64,000 bases of DNA, taken from assembly GCF_001689125.2 (NCBI RefSeq), contig NZ_CP015405.2, positions 2,397,001 to 2,461,000 on the forward strand, in the 5' to 3' direction. The notes below the pieces were generated by a model, which saw nothing but the letters and a program-made list of their open reading frames with translations, was not told the DNA's origin and searched no databases. Source of the stretch: Blautia pseudococcoides. Lineage in GTDB: Bacteria > Bacillota > Clostridia > Lachnospirales > Lachnospiraceae. The first letter of the stretch is position 1. The number at the start of each line of letters is the position of its first letter. A program made the position numbers and the translations under genes. Shown here one piece after another: positions 1 to 8,348 of the stretch.

Positions 1-1690
1 TTACAAAATAGTTTTCAATCTTAGATCCATCCAACATTCTGAGATTTCTTTCTGATGAATCAAAATAAAAATATGGTACTGCTCCGTTCAATAACATCTT
101 AATTTCATATGGTACGATACCATCACTATATGTAGCTTGTTTCATCAAACGAGCAAACAACATTTCACGTATTCCACCATCTCTTAAAATGAAAGGATGA
201 AAGGAACTTCTTAGGTACATTGAATATACTTGTGTATCCCTTAATAAATACCGACATAGTATACGTTTGTTTGTAAACAAGTTTACTATTTTTCGGGCAT
301 TTTCTTCTTTTAATGTTACCATATAAGCAGATTCAAATCCTCTCATAATATCTTTGACAAAATCCTGCGGTTTTAAAAATTTTCCATTTACTCTAACTAG
401 GTTCATGTTGCTGTTACTATATGCGTTAACATACCCTATTTTTATATCGGATCTATTTGCATTTTCTATTACTACTTTCTTAAACGGTAATAATTGTTGT
501 CCAGTACCATTGATTGCACTAAAATCAGTACCACCATTATCTTTGCTTTTCCATATACCAAATGGAAGAATACCACTCTCTAATACAGAATCAGAAAATT
601 CCCCCACATTTTCCCCTTTTTTTTCGGGTGCTAACATCAACTCAATGTCAATAACAACCGGATATTTCCCACAGGCCACAAAATTTTCATAATGTATATC
701 TTTTGTTCCTAAAATATAATGAATAAACAATATTATACCTACGCGCTGATAATATTCTTTTACTTCCTTTATATCTTTACATTCCCTACTTTTGATATAC
801 TCATGCCAACTATACTCACCCATATCCTGTACCGAAGCTGTTATCATTCTTAAGTTGCAGCTATTCCCGATTAAATTTAATATTTCAGCATATATAATCT
901 CATTTTTTCCTGTTCTCGGTTTATATATGATTTTTTCTTTATTATTAAGAACTATATTCAGTACTTCTTCTCCGTTCTGATGGACATCCCCTACCCCCAT
1001 TATAATATCAGTGATTTCTATTGATGTTTCACCTGAAAAAAAACTTTTAACAATGGTTTCAGCATCTTTTTCAAACCGCTGAAGGCACATTTCTATATTA
1101 GAAAAAGTATTATGAATAATTTCCAAGCACTGTCTATGCATAACTGGATATTTTTCTAAAAGGTCACGAAATCGCTTCGGATTTTTAAAAGACTCATTAA
1201 AAAATGTATACTCTTCTTCCGAGTTTTTTCCTCTCAATACTTTTTTCTCTCTATAACTGTTTATTTCCCAAATCAACACTCGTATACATACGTTTTCTAT
1301 TTTCCTACAAACATATCCCAGATATCTCCGTTCTATTTGGCAAAAATCATTTTTACAAGCATATTTTTTTTTGAACAACATTTCTGCATATCCTAAATAC
1401 CAAGAAAAAAAACAAGTAAAATATTTACAATTATAACTTTTTTTAATTTCTGCACTATACATATACTTACTAAAGCAGTCCAAATATTCACTACAATTAA
1501 TATCAATGTTAGCATATTGTTCATTATTAATAAAAGGCATTAGATTATTATATTCTTTCAATATTTTCTCCAATACATCCTCACCCAGTATTGATGACAG
1601 CAATTTATATTCTGTCTGTGTTCTATCTATTTTCTTTTTTGAATATTCGTATATTCTCTCATGTAAATATGTTATTTTATCAAAACTCAT
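1..1690 (-). CDS. lanM: Class II lanthipeptide synthetase LanM (N-terminal dehydratase part, cut by window edge)
   Basis: The reading frame is open from the ATG at 1690 to the window edge (563 codons). The start follows AAAGGAG with 8-nt spacing. LanM enzymes phosphorylate and dehydrate Ser/Thr of a precursor peptide, then cyclise with Cys. The dehydratase (DUF4135) signatures are visible in order: GDVH near residue 235, YKPR near 255, DIHYEN near 331-336 followed by VIDIE, and an RYLLRDT motif further on. These match the catalytic GDxH, Lys, DxHxxN and R-x5-T positions known from CylM. The zinc-binding cyclase half would lie outside the window. It is directly downstream of lanA, separated by a hairpin. 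Confidence in the family is high; the full product cannot be judged. Confidence 0.93.
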   Translation of the reverse strand, partial: MSFDKITYLHERIYEYSKKKIDRTQTEYKLLSSILGEDVLEKILKEYNNLMPFINNEQYANIDINCSEYLDCFSKYMYSAEIKKSYNCKYFTCFFSWYLGYAEMLFKKKYACKNDFCQIERRYLGYVCRKIENVCIRVLIWEINSYREKKVLRGKNSEEEYTFFNESFKNPKRFRDLLEKYPVMHRQCLEIIHNTFSNIEMCLQRFEKDAETIVKSFFSGETSIEITDIIMGVGDVHQNGEEVLNIVLNNKEKIIYKPRTGKNEIIYAEILNLIGNSCNLRMITASVQDMGEYSWHEYIKSRECKDIKEVKEYYQRVGIILFIHYILGTKDIHYENFVACGKYPVVIDIELMLAPEKKGENVGEFSDSVLESGILPFGIWKSKDNGGTDFSAINGTGQQLLPFKKVVIENANRSDIKIGYVNAYSNSNMNLVRVNGKFLKPQDFVKDIMRGFESAYMVTLKEENARKIVNLFTNKRILCRYLLRDTQVYSMYLRSSFHPFILRDGGIREMLFARLMKQATYSDGIVPYEIKMLLNGAVPYFYFDSSERNLRMLDGSKIENYFV

Positions 1691-1708
1691 GGCTTTTACT
1701 CCTTTTAC

Positions 1709-1745
1709 AAAAAGGTAGATAATGCATTGCATTATCTACCTTTTA
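1709..1745 (-). terminator. Attenuator-like hairpin between lanA and lanM
   Basis: A nearly perfect inverted repeat (AAAAGGTAGATAATGCA and its complement, arms 1710-1726 and 1728-1744) is followed on the minus strand by a run of five T. It lies between the lanA stop and the lanM ribosome binding site. It would let lanA be transcribed in excess with partial read-through into lanM, an arrangement common in lantibiotic operons. Confidence 0.85.
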
Positions 1746-1901
1746 TTAACAACATACTATTGTAAAAAGTGCACTACATTCAACAGTAATCGTTAAAATA
1801 TCACGATTCTCTGCATCTTCAGAAATTTTATCAATTTCACTAAGTTCAACCAAAAGATCTCCTGCTACTCCAGAAAGTTTATTTTCATTATAATCATTCA
1901 T
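1746..1901 (-). CDS. lanA: Lanthipeptide precursor, lacticin-481/mersacidin-like core
   Basis: This is a 51-residue ORF preceded by AAAGGAG. The acidic leader (residues 1 to about 34, containing VELSEIDKI) is followed by a C-terminal core with T37-I-T39-V-E41-C42, S43, F46-T47 and the terminal C50-C51. The TxTxEC pattern is the lipid-II-binding ring motif of mersacidin and lacticin 481, and the terminal CC pattern is that of the lacticin 481 group. By analogy the rings would be T37-C42, T39-C50 and S43-C51, with T47 left as dehydrobutyrine. This is inference. Oddly, there is no GG/GA/GS site just before the core, so the leader cleavage point is unclear. It lies 23 bp after the kinase gene and before lanM. 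Confidence 0.88.
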   Translation of the reverse strand: MNDYNENKLSGVAGDLLVELSEIDKISEDAENRDILTITVECSALFTIVCC

Positions 1902-1924
1902 TTTTTAACAAATTCTCCTTTCAA

Positions 1925-3253
1925 TTAATTTACACAAAATAAAGTTACATTGGCAATAAACCAATCATTTTCATAGGATAGTTTTAAAATCCCTTCATAT
2001 TTTTCGACTGCTGTTTTAACACTGTCCAATCCTATTCCATGATAGGAACCTTTCGCCTTACTTGAAACCAGTTTTCCGTTTTTCATATCTGGTATTTTTG
2101 AGAGTTTATTTTTAACGACAATAACAAACATATCATTACTAGACTTCATAATCACTACAATGTTTTTTTCTGAATTCACATCTGTAGCATACGATTCGAT
2201 AGCGTTATCCAATAAATTAGATAGTATAACACATATATCATAATCCTCAATAATATTATTATAAACTTTTGTCTGAACTGTTACCTCAATTCCCTTACTC
2301 ACTGCTTCTGCAATCTTGCAGTTGAGAATGGAGTCAATTATATGGTTACCTGACCATGTAACTGTGCTGCTATTCTCTCCACTATTCGAATCATCTAACT
2401 CATTCAAATATTTAATAGCACTTTTAATATCCTGGTTTTGCAAATATGTTTTTATTACATGTATATGATTACTTAAATCATGAAAATCATATGCTCTTTT
2501 TCTATATTCTTTTTCTAATTGTCTTAAATTTTCAATTGTGAGATTATTTTTAATTTCAATAATGTTTTGTCTTTCTATAGCTTTAATATATTTCTTATAA
2601 ATACTCATTATCAAAATAATCAAAAAAAGAACAAACAAAAAATACGTCCAATTTTCCGCCAATTTTTTATTGAAATCTAATATACTTACCCGTTGGAAAT
2701 AACATATTGCAATATAACACCCAGCCGATAATATAATTAGCCCCTTAGCATTTGGATTTATCAACTTCTCAAGTTGAATTTTTGAAGAACGAAGAATAAG
2801 ATAAAAAATCACCAAAAAGACTTTCATAGTGATAATAAATAATATGCGTTCTAAACCTAATTGCATTGTCATCTGACTACCCATATCTGCTTTTTCACTT
2901 ATTTCACTAATAAGAAATATCCATAAAATATCCCATAAAGAAATAACCATATAAAAGGCGCTGATTTCTGCAAGTGCTTGAATATATGTACATTTAAATA
3001 TTAAAATTGCAGTAGCAGAAAGTATACCTATTACAAACAATATAAGTGTATTAGAGACTAAAGCAATTTGATTATTCATATATATAAGAGTACTTATAAA
3101 AAATGTGTACCCCAAAATAAATCTCTCTTGATAACTCTTTGCCTGTCGACTTTTAAATGTAAGATTCAATATTCTGTAACAGATAAAAGTTTCTATAAAT
3201 GTCACAACATATTCTACTATATTAAAAAATATAATCATATATTTCTTCCCCAA
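1925..3253 (-). CDS. AgrC/GHKL-type sensor histidine kinase
   Basis: The 442-aa protein has about six hydrophobic segments in residues 1-218, then a short coiled linker. The kinase core has H258 in the DFHDLSNH box, NLLDNAIES (346-354) as the N box and GIGL (406-409) as the G box. This is the HPK10/AgrC architecture, which senses cyclic or modified peptides and phosphorylates a LytTR regulator. It overlaps the regulator gene by 19 nt and is followed 23 bp later by lanA, so it belongs to the lanthipeptide operon. Its ligand could be the lanthipeptide itself or the AgrD-like peptide encoded at 6885-7028; the sequence does not decide. Confidence 0.9.
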   Translation of the reverse strand: MGKKYMIIFFNIVEYVVTFIETFICYRILNLTFKSRQAKSYQERFILGYTFFISTLIYMNNQIALVSNTLILFVIGILSATAILIFKCTYIQALAEISAFYMVISLWDILWIFLISEISEKADMGSQMTMQLGLERILFIITMKVFLVIFYLILRSSKIQLEKLINPNAKGLIILSAGCYIAICYFQRVSILDFNKKLAENWTYFLFVLFLIILIMSIYKKYIKAIERQNIIEIKNNLTIENLRQLEKEYRKRAYDFHDLSNHIHVIKTYLQNQDIKSAIKYLNELDDSNSGENSSTVTWSGNHIIDSILNCKIAEAVSKGIEVTVQTKVYNNIIEDYDICVILSNLLDNAIESYATDVNSEKNIVVIMKSSNDMFVIVVKNKLSKIPDMKNGKLVSSKAKGSYHGIGLDSVKTAVEKYEGILKLSYENDWFIANVTLFCVN

Positions 3254-3954
3254 AAATTTGAAATTTCTTTTTTAACTTCTTGTATGTGGGGCCTACTCAC
3301 AGTAATGGATTCTCCATTACGAAGTATAATTTCATTTTTCACCACTTTCATTACGTGGGCAAAATCAACAAGATAACTACGATCTACAATGATGAAACTG
3401 TCTTGTCCTAATTCTTCGTATACTTTTCCTAAAGCTTTTCTTACTTTACTCACTCCCCCTGTTGTAACAAAAACCGAATTTTTTCCATCTTTGTATACAT
3501 ATAGAATACTTTTATAGTATAATTTTTCTTGTCTCATATATGTATCTATAATATAAAAGTCATTTTCCCCCATTGACATCTCTTTCCAAATGTCATCCAA
3601 TGCTAGTGGCAATTTTTTAAGTAAATTGCTTTTCTTAATATATCTAAATACATCAAGTTCATAGGCATCCAATGAGTATTGAGTATGAGAAGTAATAAAA
3701 ACTATATAAGCCTCAGAATAATTATTTCTTATAGCTTTAGCAATCTCCATACCATTTATATCAGGCAACTCAATATCGACTAAAAACACATCATAATATA
3801 CGTCTGGACCTATGTGAAATAGTAATGAATAACCTGTTTCAAACAATTCTATTTGCACTGGAATATGCTTTTCTATACAAAAAGTATTTACAGAATGCTT
3901 GATTTGAGAAAGAAAGCCCGGTTCATCATCAACAATAGCTATTTTCATTGTCAT
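3235..3954 (-). CDS. LytTR-family response regulator (AgrA-like)
   Basis: The 239-aa protein has an N-terminal receiver domain with acidic residues D9/D10/E11, phospho-acceptor D60 (FLVDIELPD) and a conserved TS near residue 108. The C-terminal LytTR DNA-binding domain covers about residues 140-235. It is the first gene of a minus-strand operon with the kinase, lanA and lanM. AGGAGG lies 6 nt before the chosen ATG. LytTR regulators typically bind pairs of direct repeats upstream of -35 and activate bacteriocin or quorum-sensing operons. Autoregulation of this operon is inferred. Confidence 0.92.
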   Translation of the reverse strand: MTMKIAIVDDEPGFLSQIKHSVNTFCIEKHIPVQIELFETGYSLLFHIGPDVYYDVFLVDIELPDINGMEIAKAIRNNYSEAYIVFITSHTQYSLDAYELDVFRYIKKSNLLKKLPLALDDIWKEMSMGENDFYIIDTYMRQEKLYYKSILYVYKDGKNSVFVTTGGVSKVRKALGKVYEELGQDSFIIVDRSYLVDFAHVMKVVKNEIILRNGESITVSRPHIQEVKKEISNFWGRNI

Positions 3955-3982
3955 ACATGCCCTCCTTGTGATTTATGTGAAC

Positions 3983-4014
3983 ATTATATCAAAAACAGTC
4001 AAGTAGTTCAAGTA
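3983..4014 (-). promoter_or_regulatory. SigA-type promoter of the lan operon with direct repeats
   Basis: Read on the minus strand, TTGAAC (4006-4011) and TATAAT (3983-3988) are separated by exactly 17 nt, 29 nt before the response-regulator ATG. A tandem TACTTGA repeat (copies ending at 4014 and 4005, 9-nt period) overlaps the -35 box and is a candidate regulator site. The repeat period is shorter than classical AgrA sites, so the binding role is uncertain. Confidence 0.65.
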
Positions 4015-4050
4015 AATATTGAAAACGAGATATTTATGGACTAAAAAAAG

Positions 4051-4667
4051 TACAATTATACTTATCATAATTGTACTCAGACTGTAGATAAAACGGCTCA
4101 CAATATCATGTTTGCGAACCGTTTGTAAACGCACCATAGTGGGTGCGTAGAATTCTTACTAAACTTTTGAGACAATAGACTTACCAAGTATGAAAAGTTG
4201 AGGCTTAACTTTTTATACCACTATAGTATTGGAGGTTAGTCTATGAAATCAGTAACATCATCAGTCGCCAGAAACTATCGCCTGCAAGAGTGGGCAGCTC
4301 AGATCAGAGAATGCCAAAACAGACTTCCTGGAACATCTGTAAAAGAATGGTGTGGGCAGCAATATTCCAGAAGAACCAATGACACAAAATATTGTTCCTG
4401 TTCCTTCAAACCTGATTACCAGCAGTGCGAATAGTGCTGTTGAAATCACTGTCGGAAGGATCAAGTTAAATGACAGTTCCGACTATGGTGCGTTTACCCC
4501 AAGACTCGCTTGCTGCGGTACGGCTTATACCTTACAACGTGGGACTTTCACCCACCGAACTTCAAGCCCTTTACTGGGCGCACCCTATAAAGTAAAAATA
4601 GACAACCGTCTCCCAAAGGAGGTCGATTGTCTACAGTCTGAGTAGAATTATACTTATTATAATTCGA
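4051..4667. mobile_element. Inverted-repeat-bounded element carrying an IS66 tnpA scrap
   Basis: The left arm (4051-4093) and right arm (4625-4667) are inverted copies sharing about 33 of 40 positions, including the block ACTCAGACTGTAGA. The outer 25 nt of each arm also folds on itself (AATTAT...ATAATT). The interior holds a hairpin at 4131-4148, a broken IS66 accessory gene, and a second hairpin-forming stretch at 4598-4632. This looks like a non-autonomous or decayed transposon. No clear target duplication was found. Confidence 0.5.
4243..4434 (+). pseudogene. IS66-type accessory protein TnpA, degenerate
   Basis: An ATG after a GGAGG-like site opens a frame beginning MKSVTSSVARNYRLQEW, which resembles the IS66 orfA (TnpA) start. 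The frame is disrupted after about 40 codons, and TnpA C-terminal-like coding (VPVPSNLITSSANSAVEI) continues in another frame at 4385-4460. No TnpB or TnpC follows. It is a non-functional remnant. Confidence 0.65.
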
Positions 4668-4670
4668 CGC

Positions 4671-5246
4671 TTAAATCTTAAATGTATAGTATTTTTGACG
4701 TTTTATATCGCATAAAAATAAACCATTCTCATCAATTACCAATTCGTATGTATCATTCGAAACAGTATCTTTCATATCTATTGGCTCTTTGTTACTATGG
4801 TAATAGTAAATTCCTTTCTCTTTATTTTTTACTTTAGTAATTATATCATCTACAACCTCGTCAATTTTCATTGTATGATTTCTTGATGTAGACCACTTCC
4901 GAATTATTTTTTTTACCTGAGACTTATTTAACCTAATTTGACTTGAACAATAAAATCTTTTTGGAAAAGTCACTTCTCGACTCGTCCCTAAAGATGTCAA
5001 TACCTTATCGAATAATTCAGAATACTTATCATAAATGAATCCCATTTCTAAATAAGCCCTTATCTGCAAAACTGCCGTTTCCAAATATTTGTTCGAGGTA
5101 GTCACCTCAAACATACGATATAGTTCTTTAATACTTCGATAAAAGGTCTCCTCTATAGATAATCCTCTATAATGTACCATGCCAAAAGAAAGTTTCATAG
5201 CATTAATTATTTCACTTTCTGTACTCCCATCATAAGATCGATACAT
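4671..5246 (-). CDS. Hypothetical protein, 191 aa
   Basis: A complete frame codes for a soluble, Lys/Tyr/Ile-rich protein with no membrane segment or signal peptide. The N-terminal half is probably helical, with LSIEETFYRSIKELYRMF and a region on cell-surface-like numbers of charged residues; the C-terminal third is strand-rich and ends YELVIDENGLFLCDIKRQKYYTFKI in pattern. I do not recognise the family. The start has only a weak ribosome binding site. Its stop lies 4 nt from the right arm of the inverted-repeat element, so the 3' end may have been altered by that insertion. Coding is plausible but unproven. Confidence 0.5.
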   Translation of the reverse strand: MYRSYDGSTESEIINAMKLSFGMVHYRGLSIEETFYRSIKELYRMFEVTTSNKYLETAVLQIRAYLEMGFIYDKYSELFDKVLTSLGTSREVTFPKRFYCSSQIRLNKSQVKKIIRKWSTSRNHTMKIDEVVDDIITKVKNKEKGIYYYHSNKEPIDMKDTVSNDTYELVIDENGLFLCDIKRQKYYTFKI

Positions 5247-5859
5247 TCCTATTTATCCGCCCTTTCTTTTTAATAAACTATAACTGTCAACAATTTAAAC
5301 ACATAAAGAACAAACTATTCTGCAAGTAATAACTTGAATTCCTGCTCTTATCTATAGTTGAATTTCCCCTTATAAGCTCTACCAGAATCATGCTTACGAA
5401 AAATCGCTTACAGATATTTGGATGTTTTCACTTATACTATTTAAATACATTCCCACTTAATCTCTATTCTTTTGGTTAATAATTCAAATTGCTTTTCGAT
5501 TTCTTTATTACGGTACCGTCATTGTCAGCTCTAATTCCATATATGACTGTCTACAATTTCAGCAAATCATAGAACTAAAATTCCTCTTAACTGCTATCAC
5601 TTTGCAGCTGGCCATATCCTGTATTGAAATGTTTTAACGGCGTCTTCACTTTCAATGCTGCCTTTACCCCTACATTCATATTAAAACTTGGTCGTAAGGA
5701 GAAAACTACATTGTTTTATTACCTTTTATATATTATAGCATTATTATGAGAAGATATCAATGCATATTAGTAAAGTTAATAATGCATATTAGTTATTACA
5801 CTTATTTTTCTATTCTTGATAAACTAATTGCAAAATACACAGAGGTAAGGTGTTATGGA
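5247..5859. other. Gene-poor AT-rich stretch with a possible transposase scrap
   Basis: No supported gene was found. On the minus strand at about 5600-5715 a short open segment (containing NVGVKAALKVKTPLKHF) ends in a stop and could be the tail of a decayed transposase or other mobile gene. The rest shows no clear structure. The promoter of the XRE-agrBD unit must lie near its right end. Confidence 0.35.
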
Positions 5860-6216
5860 ATGTATGACTATGATTTATGCTTGATTGGTAAGCGAATAAA
5901 AGAACTAAGAAATAGTAGAGATATGGTACAAGAGGTCTTAGCCGAAAGAATCGGTGTATCTTGGAGTACCATCAGTCGTTTGGAAAGAGGAGATTCGATG
6001 GTTAGTATTGATAAACTCTTAGCAATAGCTGAGGCACTCGGAACAGGTATTGATTCTATTTTGTATGATTTCATTTCAAATGATGAATCGAGTGATGATC
6101 TCACAACCAGGCAACTGAAATATATTCTGCAACTGTTGAATCAAAAGCAAAAAGAATATTTTCTTAAAAACATGCAGTTATTTGTTAGTCTTTTTACGGA
6201 AGATACAGACAAATAG
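5860..6216 (+). CDS. XRE-family transcriptional regulator preceding agrBD
   Basis: The 118-aa protein has an N-terminal helix-turn-helix domain (residues about 8-63: IGKRIKELR, VLAERIGVS, STISRLERG) and a short acidic C-terminal helix region. The chosen ATG at 5860 follows AGAGGTAAGG; the longer frame from 5746 adds a low-quality N-terminus. It is 84 bp upstream of agrB on the same strand and probably co-transcribed. XRE genes next to agrBD units may control their expression. A role as repressor of the peptide signal is inference only. Confidence 0.85.
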   Translation: MYDYDLCLIGKRIKELRNSRDMVQEVLAERIGVSWSTISRLERGDSMVSIDKLLAIAEALGTGIDSILYDFISNDESSDDLTTRQLKYILQLLNQKQKEYFLKNMQLFVSLFTEDTDK

Positions 6217-6300
6217 TTTGTAATAATCAATAATGTAACTTAATAAAATCAAATTATTAACTCACTATATATTGGTTTTCACACAAATATGAGGTACATT

Positions 6301-6867
6301 ATGTTAGAATTAATTTCTTTTTATAGCACAAAATTTTTAGCCTCAAAATTGAATATTTCTGAAGATGCCTTTTCTATCTATAAGTATGGATTTACATTGT
6401 TATACTCTATGGTTTTTTCGGCAATTTCAATATGCACGTTGTCTTTTATTTTATTTGATAGTCCGATATATGCAATAATATTTATTTTTGTTTTTGTCTC
6501 AATAAGAATATATTCTGGTGGTTTTCATGCCAAAACATATCTTTCATGCTTTATACTCAATAATTTATTTTTTTTAATTATCATGTATGTAGCTTTATCC
6601 ATGAGAGATTTTTATTTTTTATTTCCTATATTTTCTTTATTTTCAAGTTTTTACATATATAGAAATACACCTGTTTCAAATTCTTTTCATCCGATTAGTC
6701 AATCTAAAGTAGTAATTTATCAAAGAAAGACCAAATTTATTTTAATTATAGTCTTGATCATAACAATGACTTTATATTTTGTACAATCTCAACTGTCTCT
6801 TATTATGTCATTAACAACATTTCTTGTTGCATTGTTAATGATCATTGTTAATAAAAGAGAAATTTAA
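6301..6867 (+). CDS. agrB: AgrB-like cyclic-peptide processing protease
   Basis: The 188-aa integral membrane protein has about five to six hydrophobic segments. The AgrB active-site block is intact: R69, G73-G74, H76 and C83 in RIYSGGFHAKTYLSC, with the same spacing as R70/H77/C84 of staphylococcal AgrB. AgrB cleaves the C-terminal tail of AgrD and forms a (thio)lactone ring. The start at 6301 is preferred because GAGG lies 6 nt upstream; an ATG at 6289 overlaps that site. agrD starts 17 bp downstream. No kinase gene is adjacent on this strand; the nearest Agr-type kinase is in the lan operon 3 kb away. Confidence 0.93.
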   Translation: MLELISFYSTKFLASKLNISEDAFSIYKYGFTLLYSMVFSAISICTLSFILFDSPIYAIIFIFVFVSIRIYSGGFHAKTYLSCFILNNLFFLIIMYVALSMRDFYFLFPIFSLFSSFYIYRNTPVSNSFHPISQSKVVIYQRKTKFILIIVLIITMTLYFVQSQLSLIMSLTTFLVALLMIIVNKREI

Positions 6868-6884
6868 ACAATGGAGGTGAAAAT

Positions 6885-7028
6885 ATGAACGCGTTAATTT
6901 TATTATCTAATTTAGTTGAAAAAATTGCCCTGTGGGGAGCTGGAACCGCTTCCGCAGGCTTTAGTTTTCAGCCTGAAACTCCGGAAATATTAATTAAATG
7001 TGAATATGAAAAATCAGAGAAAAAGTAA
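6885..7028 (+). CDS. agrD: AgrD-like autoinducing peptide precursor
   Basis: This 47-residue ORF starts after GGAGGTGA, 17 bp downstream of agrB. It has a short hydrophobic amphipathic N-terminus (LILLSNLVEKIALWGAG), a small central segment TASAGFSF and a C-terminal recognition tail FQPETPEIL, matching the AgrD layout. Aligning PEIL with PKEL of staphylococcal AgrD puts cleavage between S27 and F28, giving the five-residue ring S23-A-G-F-S27. The ring nucleophile would then be serine, so the product would be a lactone rather than a thiolactone. The ring assignment is inference; the precursor identity is strong from position and tail motif. Confidence 0.88.
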   Translation: MNALILLSNLVEKIALWGAGTASAGFSFQPETPEILIKCEYEKSEKK

Positions 7029-7149
7029 CGTTAAACCATAATCATTTATTTCTTAAGTCACTTTCTTTTGTTTACACAGTAAAAGTCAAATAAGAGAGTG
7101 ACTAAAAAAGCTACCAGTAACTCTATAATTAAAAGCAATCGGCAGTTAT

Positions 7150-7581
7150 TTACATCTTCGTTGAGCTTCTGGATTCTAAAGCTACTAATGCTACGCTGTC
7201 TCGGCTTCTATGGGGTTTCAACAGTCGGTTCTTCCGACCAGCCAGAATGTGAACGACTGCCACTGCTTTCCAACAAATAAATTTCCAGACATTTTTTCTT
7301 TCATTTTCCCTAGATACCTTTTCCAGTACTTCTTTTTTATCAGTAAAAAGCTGGTTTATCATTTGGAGCGTTTCCGTCGTAGGCCGCCTAATCCTTGTCT
7401 TTTTGCCAAAACGATTCTGCTTGCCAAGAATCACCTGTTCCATCGAAAGCTGTATTTTCTCGTTCGATGCATGAAGTTCCTTTGTTAAGGCTTCCAACTG
7501 TTCCTGCTGCTGCAAAAGAAGATGGATCAGAAACGACTTATCAACGGTATTTATTTGTTCTTCCGTATACTTAACTGCCAT
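7150..7581 (-). pseudogene. IS66 transposase (TnpC) N-terminal fragment
   Basis: The frame begins MAVKYTEEQIN and reads through a coiled region (QQQEQLEALTKELHASNEKI) to GKQNRFG, the usual start of IS66 TnpC. After that it passes through frameshifts, and no catalytic region follows. It is unrelated in position to the IS66 relic at 8289-10135 and represents another decayed copy. Confidence 0.6.
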
Positions 7582-7669
7582 AACCGAACTAAACTTTCCT
7601 GAGTGGTATTATAGCAGAACCGACGGTTTTTTGCTATTTTTGATTTCTGTCACCTTCGTCATTTTGACG

Positions 7670-7736
7670 GTGGATAACAGTCATGAATACCTGAAAATAA
7701 ATGCCTGAAATTCAGATATTTATGACTGTTATCCAC
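7670..7736. repeat. Perfect 15-bp inverted repeat next to an IS110 fragment
   Basis: GTGGATAACAGTCAT (7670-7684) is matched exactly by its reverse complement at 7722-7736, and part of the spacer can extend the stem. It lies about 90 bp from the IS110-type fragment. IS110-family elements often target palindromes, so it may be an insertion target or part of an element end. It lacks a terminal T-run. Confidence 0.6.
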
Positions 7737-7825
7737 AATCCGAAAAGTTTTTGAGTCATGAGAATATAGAAACTCACAGGAAGCTTTCAGGACGTGAATA
7801 ACTTTTAATTTTATATTGCACAGGA

Positions 7826-8097
7826 TAACCCGGCTTGATGCTACTGTCACACAATCCGGTGAATTTGAAGCCATCCACAATGCCATGAGTAAACCAGGTT
7901 CACCTTATCTTCGGAAGGCTGTTTTTCAGGCTGCCTTAATTGCTTCCTTCCACGATCCTGTATTAAGCGTCTATTATCAGAAAAAGAAGGCGGAAGGGAA
8001 ACACCATCTGACCTGTGTGGTCGTTGTTGCCAGAAAAATGTGTAACATCATTTACGCTGTTCTTAAAAAGAATCAGCCTTACGTTCCAAAGGCGTAA
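7826..8097 (+). pseudogene. IS110-family transposase, C-terminal fragment
   Basis: The frame reads TRLDATVTQSGEF, SKPGSPYLRKAV and AEGKHHLTCVVVVARKM, which match the C-terminal Transposase_20 domain of IS110/IS116/IS902 transposases, including the conserved Ser-Gly/Pro region. The N-terminal RuvC-like DEDD domain is absent, and the fragment begins abruptly. It cannot encode an active transposase. Confidence 0.75.
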
Positions 8098-8348
8098 AAC
8101 CTTGTATTCTGCCTGGGCTTGCCAGACAGCAGGCCTTATTGTTACGCTCTTTTTTACCCCAAAATTTCTTTTGGCTTTTTTCAATTATCTACTTGACTTT
8201 TTATAGTTGGTCTTTCATGTAGGCTTCCTTCTAGTTGTATAGAATCAAAAAACATGTCACAAATAAAAAGGAGGGAATGCTAAATATCTGTATACGGTAA
8301 ACCATGAGTACTGGTCCATTTTTTGACCGCCATTTCCGGCGGTCAGGT

